Of a stretch of 64,000 bases of DNA, positions 9,712-18,868 are shown in pieces. Numbering within the stretch: the stretch's first letter is position 1; the number at the start of each line of letters is the position of its first letter. Under the pieces are notes generated by a model that was given only the letters and a program-made list of their open reading frames with translations, did no database searches and had not been told where the DNA came from. Both the position numbers and the translations under genes were made by a program. Source of the DNA: an uncultured Pseudomonadota bacterium (lineage in GTDB: Bacteria; Pseudomonadota; Gammaproteobacteria; Steroidobacterales; Steroidobacteraceae). The stretch is taken from positions 1 to 64,000 of the forward strand of contig CAIKZZ010000022.1 of the NCBI GenBank assembly GCA_903832085.1, written 5' to 3'.

Positions 9712-11064
9712 CTAGCGATTGTCCTTGCGCGCATAGGCGGCAGCGACTTGGATGGACTCGCGTGGTAGCGGTTCGTCGCCTTCATCTGTCGGCGGTTCGC
9801 GGTGATAGGGTAGCCACGAATAGATTGCTGGGGATGTCTGCGGATAGGCGATAAACTCTTCGTGGTGTTCGGTGGCGCGCTCGGCGGGGCGCTGGCGCAG
9901 ACGCCACATCGCAAAGAGGCTAAACGCCCCTGTCAGTACAGTGGCGTAGATGAAAAAAGCGCGTGGATCAAGGAACTGCAGCGCCAAAGTTCCCGTGGTT
10001 GGGCCTATCGCACCGCCAACGGCCCACACAAACAATAGGGTCGACGACAGTGCGACGTAGTCAGCGGACACCGAACGGTCGTTAGCATGTGCCACGCCAA
10101 CCGCATAGAGGCTCTCAGCTAATCCTCCAAACAAGGAATACAGCAGCGCGAGCACCACAAATGGAGTGGCATGGCTCACTGTCACGAGCGTGGCCGCGAC
10201 CGTTAGCGTCCCGATCCCGAGCCCGATCAGTGCGTACAGGCGATCAATTTTGTCTGAGATATAGCCGATCGGCCATTGTAGAAACAGACCACCGAGAGAC
10301 ACGCAGGCCATTAGGATACTGATGTCCGCCTGGCCGAAGCCGATACGTTGGCTCACCAAGGGGCCCACGGTCGTAAACGCGGTCAAGATAAGACCATTTA
10401 GCAGACACGCCATAACGCTCACTGGTGAGGTCCGTAGCGCTTTTAAAATGGTGAGTCGCACGCGCCCAGCGGGTGCAGCGGGCGCGCGTACATCAATGGC
10501 AGACATAGGGACTAGCGCCACAATAGTGCTAATTCCGGCAATGAGTATCATTTCTGGACCCTGCAGAGACAGGTGCTGGCCAAAGAGTTGGCCAGCACCA
10601 AAGAACAGCCCATAAACGAGTACATAAATTGTAAGTACTCGGCCACGCTGCTCATTAGTGACTAAAGCGTTTAGCCAACTCTCCACAATGATCGCAAGTC
10701 CCGCTGCATTGATACCTATCAGAAAGCGCAGCATGAAAAGGAGTGGGGCAGCGCTGGCAAAATACAGCGAGAGAATTGCAACGGCTTTCATGCCGGCAAA
10801 GGCGGCATACGCTCGCTCAAGTCCTACCGGCTTAATGACGCGATGCGCATGCAAGCATCCAACCAAAAATCCTAGAGCTTCGGCTGTTGCGATCAAGCCA
10901 ATTAGGCTCGGTGACAGACCCATTGCGGAGAAGCGCAGTGGCAGCAGCGTCCCTAAGACACCTGCCCCTACCATTGTGCACGCTGTGCTCACGAGCGGCA
11001 GCGCCACGCGCCATGGCAGTGCGATGAGTCGTTGAGTAGCTAAGGGTTGATTGGCCTGGCGCAT
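9712..11064 (-). CDS. MFS transporter, YcaD-like
   Basis: A 12-helix major facilitator protein. It shows the loop-2/3-like segment GCLHAHRVIKPVG, the N-half MLRFLIGINAAGLAIIVESW characteristic of the YcaD-like group (substrate unknown), and a cytoplasmic hydrophilic tail of about 60 residues. I chose ATG 11064 (450 residues). The frame extends upstream to a TTG at 11142, but that extension is polar, unlike a transporter N-terminus, and has no Shine-Dalgarno. The gene is divergent from the M13 peptidase gene. Confidence 0.82.
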   Translation of the reverse strand: MRQANQPLATQRLIALPWRVALPLVSTACTMVGAGVLGTLLPLRFSAMGLSPSLIGLIATAEALGFLVGCLHAHRVIKPVGLERAYAAFAGMKAVAILSLYFASAAPLLFMLRFLIGINAAGLAIIVESWLNALVTNEQRGRVLTIYVLVYGLFFGAGQLFGQHLSLQGPEMILIAGISTIVALVPMSAIDVRAPAAPAGRVRLTILKALRTSPVSVMACLLNGLILTAFTTVGPLVSQRIGFGQADISILMACVSLGGLFLQWPIGYISDKIDRLYALIGLGIGTLTVAATLVTVSHATPFVVLALLYSLFGGLAESLYAVGVAHANDRSVSADYVALSSTLLFVWAVGGAIGPTTGTLALQFLDPRAFFIYATVLTGAFSLFAMWRLRQRPAERATEHHEEFIAYPQTSPAIYSWLPYHREPPTDEGDEPLPRESIQVAAAYARKDNR

Positions 11065-11154
11065 AGGTCGTTTATCGCAGAAAGTGCGGCCGGGTGACAG
11101 TCCGAACACGACATTTTTGCAAGGGAAACTACGGATTCCCAAAAATCGTGTGAT

Positions 11155-11163
11155 TGCTATACT
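11155..11163 (+). promoter_or_regulatory. Extended -10 promoter of the M13 peptidase gene
   Basis: TGCTATACT is an extended -10 element (TGn plus 5 of 6 match to TATAAT). It lies about 30 bp ahead of the ATG at 11194, with the GAGG ribosome site in between. No good -35 is visible, which extended -10 promoters tolerate. Confidence 0.5.
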
Positions 11164-11193
11164 GGGTTACCGAAATATGCTGCGAGGTGGGTG

Positions 11194-13257
11194 ATGGCGA
11201 ACTACCGTTGGTCTCTTTTAGTCAGTGCTATTGTCTTAATAGCTGGTTGCACGAAACACGCCCCCCCGGCGGCAGTTGCCCCGCCACTCGTCTCGGGTAT
11301 TGAGTTAGCTGAGGTGGATCCTCAGGTCCGGGCTCAGGATGACTTGTACTTGCACGTAAATGGTAAGTGGCTCGCACGTACAGAAATACCGGCAGACAAA
11401 GGCGGTATTGATACCTTCGATCAATTGTATGACGCGACTCAAGAGAATCTGCGCGGGATTATTCAAGGTCTGACCACTGAGTCACTCGATCCCGCGACTG
11501 CGGATCCCGATCGAGCGAAAATAGCGGACCTGCACCGCAGCTTTATGGATGAGAAGACGATCGAAAAACGCGGGCTACAGCCTATCGCGCCGCAGTTAGC
11601 GCGGATTGCGGCGCTGCGTGATGCCAGTGAGCTACCGGTGCTGATCGGTGAACTGAGTGCGAATGGCTTTACCCAGCCATTTGCAGGGCGAGTACATCAA
11701 GACGCCAAGGATCCCACCCAGATGGTGTTTGATCTCAGCCAAGACGGGCTCGGGATGCCTGACCGCGACTATTATTTGCTGAAGGATGCCAAACTGACGC
11801 AGATACGCGCTGACTATTTGAAGCATGTGGGCAATATGCTTGCGCTATCCGGTGATGGTGATGCAGAGCGTGACGCGGGCTATGTGCTCGATTTAGAGAC
11901 GCGCCTCGCGCGTGCACAATGGACGAAAGTCGCAAGCCGCGATCCGGTGCGTGCTTACAATCGACTGACCAGTGCAGGCTTGCAGGCGCTGACACCGCGC
12001 TTTGACTGGAAAGCCTATTTTAAAGCACTTGGCGGCGTTGATGTGGGCGGGTCACTCGTCGTCAGCCAGCCCAGCTACGTCAAAGAAGTCGGCGTGCTGG
12101 CAGCGACTACACCAATCATGGTTTGGAAGGCGTATTTACGTTGGCACGTGTTAAGCGATATGGCGCCTTTTTTGTCAAAGCAAGTAGTTGATGAGCACTT
12201 CGCTTTTTATGGTACGATTTTACGTGGCGTGCCAGAACAAAAGCCTCGTTGGAAGCGTAGCGTCGACTTGATTGATGGGTCCTTAGGTGAAGCCCTAGGT
12301 AAGCTGTATGTTGCGCGCTTTTTTCCACCGGCAGCAAAGCAGCGGATGGATGAGCTGATTAAGAATTTGATAGCGGCATACCGCGCTGACATTGATGGGC
12401 TGGACTGGATGAGTCCGGAGACCAAAGCGAAGGCAAAAGAGAAGCTTGCAAAGTTCACGCCAAAAATCGCCTATCCAGCAACTTGGCGTGATTACAGTGC
12501 CCTTCAGATCGACAAGACCGATCTGGTCGGTAATGTCTTGCGCGCGCGGGCCTTCGAATACCAGCGTAGTTTGCATAAATTGGGTAAGCCAGTTGATCGC
12601 AGTGAGTGGGACATGACACCACAGACCATCAACGCGTACTACAACCCTGAGTGGAATGAGATCGTGTTCCCAGCTGCGATTTTGCAACCACCCTTTTTCA
12701 ATGCACTTGCCGATGATGCAGTGAACTATGGTGGTATAGGCGGCGTCATAGGCCACGAGATCAGTCATGGCTTTGATGACGAGGGTAGCCAGTACGATGG
12801 TGACGGCAAGTTGCTAGGAGTACCGGGCTGGTTCACCACGGAGGATATGGCAAAGTTTAAGGAGCGTACCCGGGGGCTGGTGTCGCAGTACGCCGCCTAT
12901 GCGCCGGTGCCAGGCTTTCCTATCAATGGCGAGCTTACGCTGGGTGAGAATATTGGCGATAACTCGGGTCTTGTGATCGCGCTGAAGGCCTACCGCTTGG
13001 CTCTCGGTGGCAAGGCAGGTCCCGTGATGGATGGGTTAACAGGGGAGCAGCGCTTTTTCTACAGTTGGGCACGTGTCTGGCGCAGCAAGACGCGGGATAA
13101 CCAAGCCATCATGGGGATTAAATCCGACCCTCATTCACCCGATCAGTTTCGTGGGCGAGTCCCGGTCATGAACTTGCACGAGTTCCATGAAGCGTTTGCA
13201 ACCAAGGAGGGCGACAAGATGTATCTCGCGCCCGATAAACGCCTCACGCTCTGGTAG
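11194..13257 (+). CDS. M13 family (neprilysin/PepO-like) metallopeptidase lipoprotein
   Basis: This 687-residue zinc endopeptidase cleaves oligopeptides outside the cytoplasm. The N-terminus is a lipoprotein signal with lipobox LIAGC, the modified Cys being residue 19. The M13 N-terminal domain follows, then the substrate-binding motif NAYYNPEWNEIVFPA, the zinc site GHEISHGFDDEG (HExxH around residue 521) and the third-ligand motif ENIGDNSG. The usual C-terminal CxxW of eukaryotic members is absent; it ends in LTLW. GAGG six bases before ATG 11194 decides the start over GTG 11191. Its neighbours include other exported peptidases, fitting a protein-scavenging lifestyle. Confidence 0.92.
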   Translation: MANYRWSLLVSAIVLIAGCTKHAPPAAVAPPLVSGIELAEVDPQVRAQDDLYLHVNGKWLARTEIPADKGGIDTFDQLYDATQENLRGIIQGLTTESLDPATADPDRAKIADLHRSFMDEKTIEKRGLQPIAPQLARIAALRDASELPVLIGELSANGFTQPFAGRVHQDAKDPTQMVFDLSQDGLGMPDRDYYLLKDAKLTQIRADYLKHVGNMLALSGDGDAERDAGYVLDLETRLARAQWTKVASRDPVRAYNRLTSAGLQALTPRFDWKAYFKALGGVDVGGSLVVSQPSYVKEVGVLAATTPIMVWKAYLRWHVLSDMAPFLSKQVVDEHFAFYGTILRGVPEQKPRWKRSVDLIDGSLGEALGKLYVARFFPPAAKQRMDELIKNLIAAYRADIDGLDWMSPETKAKAKEKLAKFTPKIAYPATWRDYSALQIDKTDLVGNVLRARAFEYQRSLHKLGKPVDRSEWDMTPQTINAYYNPEWNEIVFPAAILQPPFFNALADDAVNYGGIGGVIGHEISHGFDDEGSQYDGDGKLLGVPGWFTTEDMAKFKERTRGLVSQYAAYAPVPGFPINGELTLGENIGDNSGLVIALKAYRLALGGKAGPVMDGLTGEQRFFYSWARVWRSKTRDNQAIMGIKSDPHSPDQFRGRVPVMNLHEFHEAFATKEGDKMYLAPDKRLTLW

Positions 13258-13268
13258 CGTGTCTTGTG

Positions 13269-13299
13269 TAACGGCTGACCTATCTTGGGTCAGCCGTTA
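13269..13299. terminator. Bidirectional hairpin between convergent genes
   Basis: A perfect 12-bp inverted repeat (13269-13280 and 13288-13299, 7-nt loop) lies just after the M13 peptidase stop and covers the last codons and stop of the convergent acyltransferase gene. No long T-tract follows on either side, so termination strength is uncertain. Confidence 0.55.
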
Positions 13300-14285
13300 G
13301 CGCGCCGGCGCGGGACTCCAACGAGTTCCGGGAAGTAGGCGAGCACTAACATATTGATTGGTACTAGCACGGCCACCGCGACAGCAGTAATCAACATCGA
13401 TTTGTAGCCCCAAGACAGTGTATCGAGTGGCGCAAGTAACGCTTCACCGAAACGCAAAGTGTATTGGTGCAGGCACAGGATAAAGAGCGTGTTCGCGGAG
13501 ACAAATACGATCGCTCGTTGTAGCCAGATGCTGCGTGCCAGCGTTGACTGCAGCAGTTGCGCGCCAGTAATGACCATCGCGATGCCAACGAGTCCTGCGC
13601 CTAATGACAGTGCATAGTGGGGACCTGCGTACCAGACGTTGCCGATGCTCGCCGCCATAATGGTCGTGGTGCCCGCCACGAGCAGAAGTCCGAGCAACAC
13701 GGCCGTGCGGCCCTCGAGCCACACCGTGAGGCGAAAGCGATTGGCCAATATGCCGGCAAGATAGTAATTTAGTCCCAAGAGTGCTAAATCCACACTCATG
13801 TACAGATTGATCGCACCACTGCGGTAGATCGCATAACTCAGCGCGAGTATGGGCAGATAGGCCCACGGATAGCGACGAATAATGAGCTGATGAATGATTT
13901 GCACAATGATTAGTGCCGGCAAGAACCACATGGCCGCATTGACAAACCCCGGATAGTCATGGGTGCCATAAGCAACCCCGGCGAGCATCGTGCCGATGTC
14001 ATGCAAATCATAGCGATGGTCTAAGACCATAGTGATGGCGACATTGAGTATGTACAGCAAGACATACGGGATGGCTAAGCGTCGCAGCGTGTGTTTAAAA
14101 AACACAGGTGTTGCAGTGTCCTTTGCTAAAAATCCAGAAATAAAGAAAAACAAAGGCACATGAAACGTCCATAAAAACGACGACACCGCATCAGGCTGGT
14201 CTAAATGACCGAGCGCGACGAGATAGATGCCGAGTGCTTTTGCGATATCAACCCATTGGTGACGTTGGGTGGGCGCGTTTGTCAT
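13290..14285 (-). CDS. Acyltransferase family 3 membrane protein
   Basis: A 331-residue integral membrane acyltransferase of the OafA/fucose-4-O-acetylase-like family, with about ten hydrophobic segments. The family hallmarks sit at the N-terminus: WVDIAKALGIYLVALGHLDQP, with the conserved histidine in GH, and FHVPLFFFISGFL. Such enzymes O-acylate exported sugars or lipids in the inner membrane; the acceptor here is unknown. ATG 14285 is preceded by the GH81 gene end at 14301, 15 bp upstream on the same strand. It may therefore be the last gene of the dgcN-dgcA-GH81 transcription unit. Confidence 0.85.
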   Translation of the reverse strand: MTNAPTQRHQWVDIAKALGIYLVALGHLDQPDAVSSFLWTFHVPLFFFISGFLAKDTATPVFFKHTLRRLAIPYVLLYILNVAITMVLDHRYDLHDIGTMLAGVAYGTHDYPGFVNAAMWFLPALIIVQIIHQLIIRRYPWAYLPILALSYAIYRSGAINLYMSVDLALLGLNYYLAGILANRFRLTVWLEGRTAVLLGLLLVAGTTTIMAASIGNVWYAGPHYALSLGAGLVGIAMVITGAQLLQSTLARSIWLQRAIVFVSANTLFILCLHQYTLRFGEALLAPLDTLSWGYKSMLITAVAVAVLVPINMLVLAYFPELVGVPRRRANG

Positions 14286-14300
14286 GAAGTGCTCTTGTTC

Positions 14301-16649
14301 TTATCGTGATTGGGTACGGGACAGAGTATATGCTGCCACGTTCACTTGGTGTCCATCACTGAACGTGACGGTACGCGCGGAGGCGTCCGCGTTGTAGGCC
14401 AAATAAGTCATCAGCCCATTGCGCTGCTGGAAAACAGCATAGAGCGGGGTGTCAGCATGCACTGTACCATTTGGGGTGCCCATCGCATTGAGGCTCAAAA
14501 GCCAATACAAGGTGTGGCTACGATTTTCACCGAACTCCACGCTGGAAGCGGGCGACCATGCGGCGAGTGCGGCTGGTGGGTCTTGGAGTGCATAGAAAGA
14601 CAGTAGTATGTCGTTCCAGATATCGGTGGCTGTGTAGTCTGTGAGTCCGCTTGCCAGATAAGAGGATTTTCGTGCGGGCAGGTCGTTGAACAGATCGGTG
14701 ATCGACCGCGTTGCGTGGGCAAGATAGGTTGAGGCTGGGGTGATGGGTAACAGATTAATACCCAACACTTGGCGCGGCTCTGCGGTCCACCAAGTGCCAT
14801 AGCCGTACTTGCCACCGAAGATCAGACTCGCATAGGGTTTGCTGTACTCGGCAGGAAAGACGCTTTTGTTTTTATCAAACCAGTATGTCTCAACGGCAGC
14901 GATTTCACTGGTGTACAGATAGATGCCGAGGTCACGCAGTGCGGGGCGGTGGGTGAGTTCGCCATACAGAAGGAGTGCGGCCCACGCATTGACGGCCTCT
15001 GAGGAAGACTCCTGGTTGTTGCCATCTGCCCATACGGAGTCTCCTGCAGCCCATGAATGGCTTTCGTATGCATCGAATGGCCGTAAGTACGGGTAGTCAG
15101 CTCGGGCACGCTCGTTGGTTGCAATATCCGCGATCAGTCGATCAAACAGCGGACCGTAGTGCGCAGGGTCCACCCACGTGGGATCGTAGAGTGCGATGAT
15201 GGCAGCAGCTTGTAGCCAATAGCCATAATGAAAGTGGTGATCATTTAAGTTGCTGATGCTGCGATATTCCTCCGGTACGCCGTACACGCTCCCCACGCGA
15301 CGATCGTTGACAAAGTACCAGGGATGATTGCCATCAAACCACTGCGCGCACTGGGCTTCAATTTTCTTAACTAGCGCATCGCGTGTAGGTCTGAGGCCTT
15401 GCACATTGGCAATGGTGGCAAGTTGAGCGGCGGCTGCGAGTTGTTTTCCGACCCAGTAGGTGCCACGGCCTTTGACGGGCTGTATGTCGACGGCTTTCGC
15501 CAGGTCCATTTGTAGCAGCGTCTGAAGTTGCTCGCTTTCAGGCGATGCGTCTATCGCAGGCCAAAAGGGCACGATGCCTGTATAGGCGTGTTCAGTTGTG
15601 AATGCGTTGCCGGCGATCATCGCAATAGGGCCACGTACCGAGTCATACTGTGCCACTGATCTGACCACGTCAGTGAGTGCTGCGCGATGATGCGGATATA
15701 GTCCTAGTATGGTTTGGCGGCTCGTGCCTTGCAGTGGCTTTGTGATCACGCTGTAAGTGGTGCGCACTCGGCTTGAGCGCGCATCAATCGTAAATTGTGC
15801 TTTGGTGTGCGTTGGTAGCGCAAAAGCAAAGGGCTCATAGAGCTGTGCGGTGCTTAACGAGTCGTCCGGAAGACCTGCTACGGTAAAGTAGCGATGTGCT
15901 TGTGGTAAGTGCAGCACCAACGTTGAGTCGTCCTTGCACTCAAAGCGAGTGCCAGCCGGCACATAGATCGCGTAGCTATGGGCTGCAACAGTTACAACGG
16001 CAAGTTGACTGCTTGTCTCATGGCAGGGCTCAGTACGCCACAGGGTGATGCCCGTGAAGTGAATGTGCATTTCGGCGCTGGTGCTTTCATAGTAACTGTA
16101 GGGGCTGCCATGCAGCACTGTTACGCTGAGGCGGCTGTGCGGGGCAAGCAACTGCAATCGCACCAACCAGTCCGAGTAGTCCTCGAGACGCGCACCAAGT
16201 GGTGTGCCTTCAGGTGGCGTAATGAGTAGCGCTGCGCGATGTGGGTAACTAATTTCCTCGCCACCGGTGGGTGTTATGCGATGGATCTTGTCTGGCAAGC
16301 CCACCTCAAACCCATTGTCTGTGGCTTGGTAAGTCATGGGCTGGGCATAGAGTGGTTGTGGGTGGCGATGAAATGCCAGGGTCGAGTACCACTGGTTGGT
16401 GGGCGCGGCCCGAGCACGCGCTTTCCCCACGCGGTAATCAGCGAATGGTGGAGTGAGTCCCACATCGGGAGGTGCATCTGGATCGACTGAGTCTGCGCGA
16501 GCGATGCTGTGCAACTGTCCGCGCCCGACCGGTATAGGGGTGGCGCGCGTCGCAGGACTCGTGAGCAACAGCAGCACTGTCGTGAATGCGAGCCATGCCG
16601 CGACCGTTACTGGTATGCGGACCTGCAGTGCGAGGCCGTTGCTTCGCAT
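14301..16649 (-). CDS. Glycoside hydrolase family 81 endo-beta-1,3-glucanase
   Basis: The 782-residue exported enzyme should hydrolyse beta-1,3-glucans such as laminarin or fungal wall glucan. A signal segment (residues about 8-30) is followed by the N-terminal beta-sandwich domain. The (alpha/alpha)6 catalytic part then contains LNDHHFHYGYWLQAAA, the SHSWAAG motif and WADGNNQESSSEAVNAWAAL with the catalytic glutamates. Its ATG at 16649 overlaps the stop of dgcA as TAATG, so translation is probably coupled; the GTG at 16658 gives a longer alternative. A beta-glucanase in the same unit as D-amino-acid genes suggests joint use of microbial cell-wall material, which is inference. Confidence 0.9.
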   Translation of the reverse strand: MRSNGLALQVRIPVTVAAWLAFTTVLLLLTSPATRATPIPVGRGQLHSIARADSVDPDAPPDVGLTPPFADYRVGKARARAAPTNQWYSTLAFHRHPQPLYAQPMTYQATDNGFEVGLPDKIHRITPTGGEEISYPHRAALLITPPEGTPLGARLEDYSDWLVRLQLLAPHSRLSVTVLHGSPYSYYESTSAEMHIHFTGITLWRTEPCHETSSQLAVVTVAAHSYAIYVPAGTRFECKDDSTLVLHLPQAHRYFTVAGLPDDSLSTAQLYEPFAFALPTHTKAQFTIDARSSRVRTTYSVITKPLQGTSRQTILGLYPHHRAALTDVVRSVAQYDSVRGPIAMIAGNAFTTEHAYTGIVPFWPAIDASPESEQLQTLLQMDLAKAVDIQPVKGRGTYWVGKQLAAAAQLATIANVQGLRPTRDALVKKIEAQCAQWFDGNHPWYFVNDRRVGSVYGVPEEYRSISNLNDHHFHYGYWLQAAAIIALYDPTWVDPAHYGPLFDRLIADIATNERARADYPYLRPFDAYESHSWAAGDSVWADGNNQESSSEAVNAWAALLLYGELTHRPALRDLGIYLYTSEIAAVETYWFDKNKSVFPAEYSKPYASLIFGGKYGYGTWWTAEPRQVLGINLLPITPASTYLAHATRSITDLFNDLPARKSSYLASGLTDYTATDIWNDILLSFYALQDPPAALAAWSPASSVEFGENRSHTLYWLLSLNAMGTPNGTVHADTPLYAVFQQRNGLMTYLAYNADASARTVTFSDGHQVNVAAYTLSRTQSR

Positions 16650-17632
16650 TAGCCCCACAACCGTGGATCAGGCGCACTCATCACGCCGTTGTTATAGTGA
16701 ATCGCATGCTCTCGGTCAGCGTTTTGCAGCAGTGGCCCGTCAAGATCGCTATAAGCGCAACGCTGCGCAATCAAAAATGCGGGAGCCATACCGAGCGAGG
16801 TGCCGCACATATTGCCGACCATCAGCTTAAAACCGGCTGCAGTGGCGGCATGCGCGAGTGCCAAGGCCTCTGTGAGGCCGCCGCTTTTATCGAGCTTGAT
16901 ATTGATCAGTTGGTAGCGATCACGCAGTGCAGCGAGCGAGCGACGGTCTGTGCAGGATTCGTCCGCGGCAAGCGGGATAGGGGATGTTAAGCCAGCCAGC
17001 GACTGATCGTCGCCGCGTGGTACGGGTTGCTCGACGAGCTGCACACCTAACCCATGCAGTTGAGGGAGAAGGCGCTCAAGTAGGTTGCGCGACCAGGCTT
17101 GATTTGCATCCACAATGAGCGTGGCGTGAGGGGCTTCTTCTCTTACTATGCGTACCACGTCTATGTTGCGTTCCCGATCGAGCTTGAGCTTCAGTAGCGG
17201 CAAGTGGCGTGCCGCCCGCGCTTTGCGTCTAGTGTCAGCTTCGCTACCGAGCCCAATCGTAAGGCACGTGAGTACCGGTGAGAGTGTGCTAAAGCCTGCA
17301 CTCACGTGAGCGGGTATGCCGCTTTGTTTCGCGCGCAGGTCCCATAACGCACAATCGAGCGCATTGCGTGCCCCACCTGCGGGCAGGAGCTGTAGCAAGT
17401 CTGCGGGTGTGGTGCTAGTTGTGAGTTGCGGGCTGATGGACGCCAGTTGTGCTTGTATGCTCTGTGGGGTCTCACCGTCGTAATCGACTCCAGCAGCCTC
17501 ACCCACGCCCGAGTAGCCACCGGTATCTGTGAGCGCGACTTTGATTAGCGGGACGTGAGTAATGGAATCCCGAGAAGTCGCAAAAACTTCCGTGAGCTCC
17601 CAGCGTTCAATCGTCGTTTCTAGAGTCAGCAT
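16649..17632 (-). CDS. dgcA: N-acetyl-D-glutamate racemase / dipeptide epimerase-like enolase superfamily enzyme
   Basis: This is a 327-residue enolase-superfamily protein. Ligands and bases are in place: LKLKLD (KxK catalytic lysines), LIVDANQAW (metal Asp and Asn), VEQPVPRGDD (metal Glu), LAADESCTD (metal Asp) and INIKLDKSGG (opposite-face Lys). Alone it would be called L-Ala-D/L-Glu epimerase. Paired with a DUF1611/DgcN protein it fits DgcA, which racemises N-acetyl-D-glutamate in the DgcN/DgcA D-glutamate catabolic route. Its ATG lies inside the dgcN end (7-nt overlap), and its stop overlaps the GH81 start. The epimerase alternative remains possible, because dipeptide epimerases process murein peptides. 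Confidence 0.8.
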   Translation of the reverse strand: MLTLETTIERWELTEVFATSRDSITHVPLIKVALTDTGGYSGVGEAAGVDYDGETPQSIQAQLASISPQLTTSTTPADLLQLLPAGGARNALDCALWDLRAKQSGIPAHVSAGFSTLSPVLTCLTIGLGSEADTRRKARAARHLPLLKLKLDRERNIDVVRIVREEAPHATLIVDANQAWSRNLLERLLPQLHGLGVQLVEQPVPRGDDQSLAGLTSPIPLAADESCTDRRSLAALRDRYQLINIKLDKSGGLTEALALAHAATAAGFKLMVGNMCGTSLGMAPAFLIAQRCAYSDLDGPLLQNADREHAIHYNNGVMSAPDPRLWG

Positions 17633-18636
17633 GCGGTCATGAGTGCATCGACTAAGGGCGTGACCGTATCGCGTAAGGGGTCACACACCGGCAGCTGTAA
17701 TTGATCTTCGAGCTGCGTTCGGTAAGCGTGCCACGCCGGCTCGCTAAGACTTGAGGAGTTAATGCTGATGCCAGTGCAGCGTACGTTTGAGTTTGTGATG
17801 CGCCCATTCGCCAAATACAGATCGATCACTGTGTTTAAGGGCGGGATCGGGTGATCGGGGTATTCCTCAATGGTGAGGCGCTCGGGATCATGGCATAGGA
17901 TGATCGCGTCCGGTTGTGAACCATGCAAAAGACCGAGCGTTACGGCCGCATATGCAGGATGCAGCAGTGATCCTTGTCCTTCAATCACGTCCCAGTGGTC
18001 GTGTGTATTGGCAGGTGAGAGGGCTTCCGCCGCGCCTGCTATGAAGTCGGCAACAATGGCATCCATCGGTATCCCAGTACCTGCAATCATGATGCCAGTC
18101 TGGCCAGTGGCCCTAAAGGTGGCGGTAATTCCACGGGCGTGTAGTGCCCGCGTCAGTGCCAGAGCGGTGTATTTTTTACCGAGCGCGCAGTCGGTGCCTA
18201 CCGTGAGTACGCGTCTGCCCGTACGACGCGCACCGGTGGCAACCGGATATTGAAGGCCAGTGTGTCTTACATCAATCAGTCGAGTGCCACTGAACGCCGC
18301 TGCAGCGACGAGCGAGGGGAAGCTGGAAAGACGTGTGTGCATGCCGCTGACCACATCGAGGCCTGCGTGTAGTGCATTTTCAAGATCCGCCAGCCAATGG
18401 CGCGGTAGCTGCCCGCCGGTGGGGGCCACGCCCACGATCAATGAACCTGCTCCGCGTGCGTGGGCCTCTTGCGGGCTTAGGCGGGGTAGTCCTAGGCTGA
18501 CCGTGCCATTGGGATGGGACCATTCAGCGAGTACGGCGTCTGTGCACCAGTCGCGCAGCCCAAAGGCGGTTTTACAATCCGACTTTAAGACGGCATCGCC
18601 CAAATATAAAAGATATGTTTTACAGAGAGTTATCAT
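17626..18636 (-). CDS. dgcN: DUF1611 protein, D-glutamate N-acetyltransferase DgcN-like
   Basis: The 336-residue protein has the DUF1611 layout: an N-terminal Rossmann-like half (SLIVGVAPTGGQLP, VVSGMHTRLSSFP) and a C-terminal P-loop half. The P-loop is GTDCALGKKYTALAL, followed by GQTGIMIAGTGIPMDA. Known DgcN enzymes N-acetylate D-glutamate, and the product passes to DgcA, encoded directly downstream with a 7-nt overlap. That coupling is the main reason for the specific call; other DUF1611 proteins have no assigned function. The gene is divergent from the amidohydrolase gene across a 232-bp region. Confidence 0.82.
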   Translation of the reverse strand: MITLCKTYLLYLGDAVLKSDCKTAFGLRDWCTDAVLAEWSHPNGTVSLGLPRLSPQEAHARGAGSLIVGVAPTGGQLPRHWLADLENALHAGLDVVSGMHTRLSSFPSLVAAAAFSGTRLIDVRHTGLQYPVATGARRTGRRVLTVGTDCALGKKYTALALTRALHARGITATFRATGQTGIMIAGTGIPMDAIVADFIAGAAEALSPANTHDHWDVIEGQGSLLHPAYAAVTLGLLHGSQPDAIILCHDPERLTIEEYPDHPIPPLNTVIDLYLANGRITNSNVRCTGISINSSSLSEPAWHAYRTQLEDQLQLPVCDPLRDTVTPLVDALMTAC

Positions 18637-18753
18637 GATGACTTAAATTAAAACAACTGACTATAACCGGTAAGACGGTTTGCCTGCTAGCCCTGGTTGC
18701 CCGCAATCAAACAGGAAAGGTCCATCCCTTGTAGCAGTATTTATGCTTAGTGT

Positions 18754-18838
18754 CTGCGCCACACGCAGTGCGGTCGCTGCCCTGAATGGACCAGATTGCG
18801 GTAGCCTCAGTGCTCGGCAATGTATGCCGCACTTTTTT
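18754..18838 (+). promoter_or_regulatory. Structured leader with intrinsic-terminator-like hairpin
   Basis: Just upstream of the amidohydrolase gene lies GTG-CT-CGGCA (18810-18819), a 5-nt loop and TGCCG-CAC (18825-18832), followed at once by six T (18833-18838): a rho-independent terminator shape in the sense direction. An upstream GTGCGG (18768-18773) can pair with the terminator right arm CCGCAC, which would give an antiterminator. A small hairpin CTGCG/CGCAG (18754-18768) precedes it. An attenuator or a short terminated RNA are the two readings. Confidence 0.4.
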
Positions 18839-18868
18839 CAGTGATCCGTTTGTTGCAAGGGGGACTTT

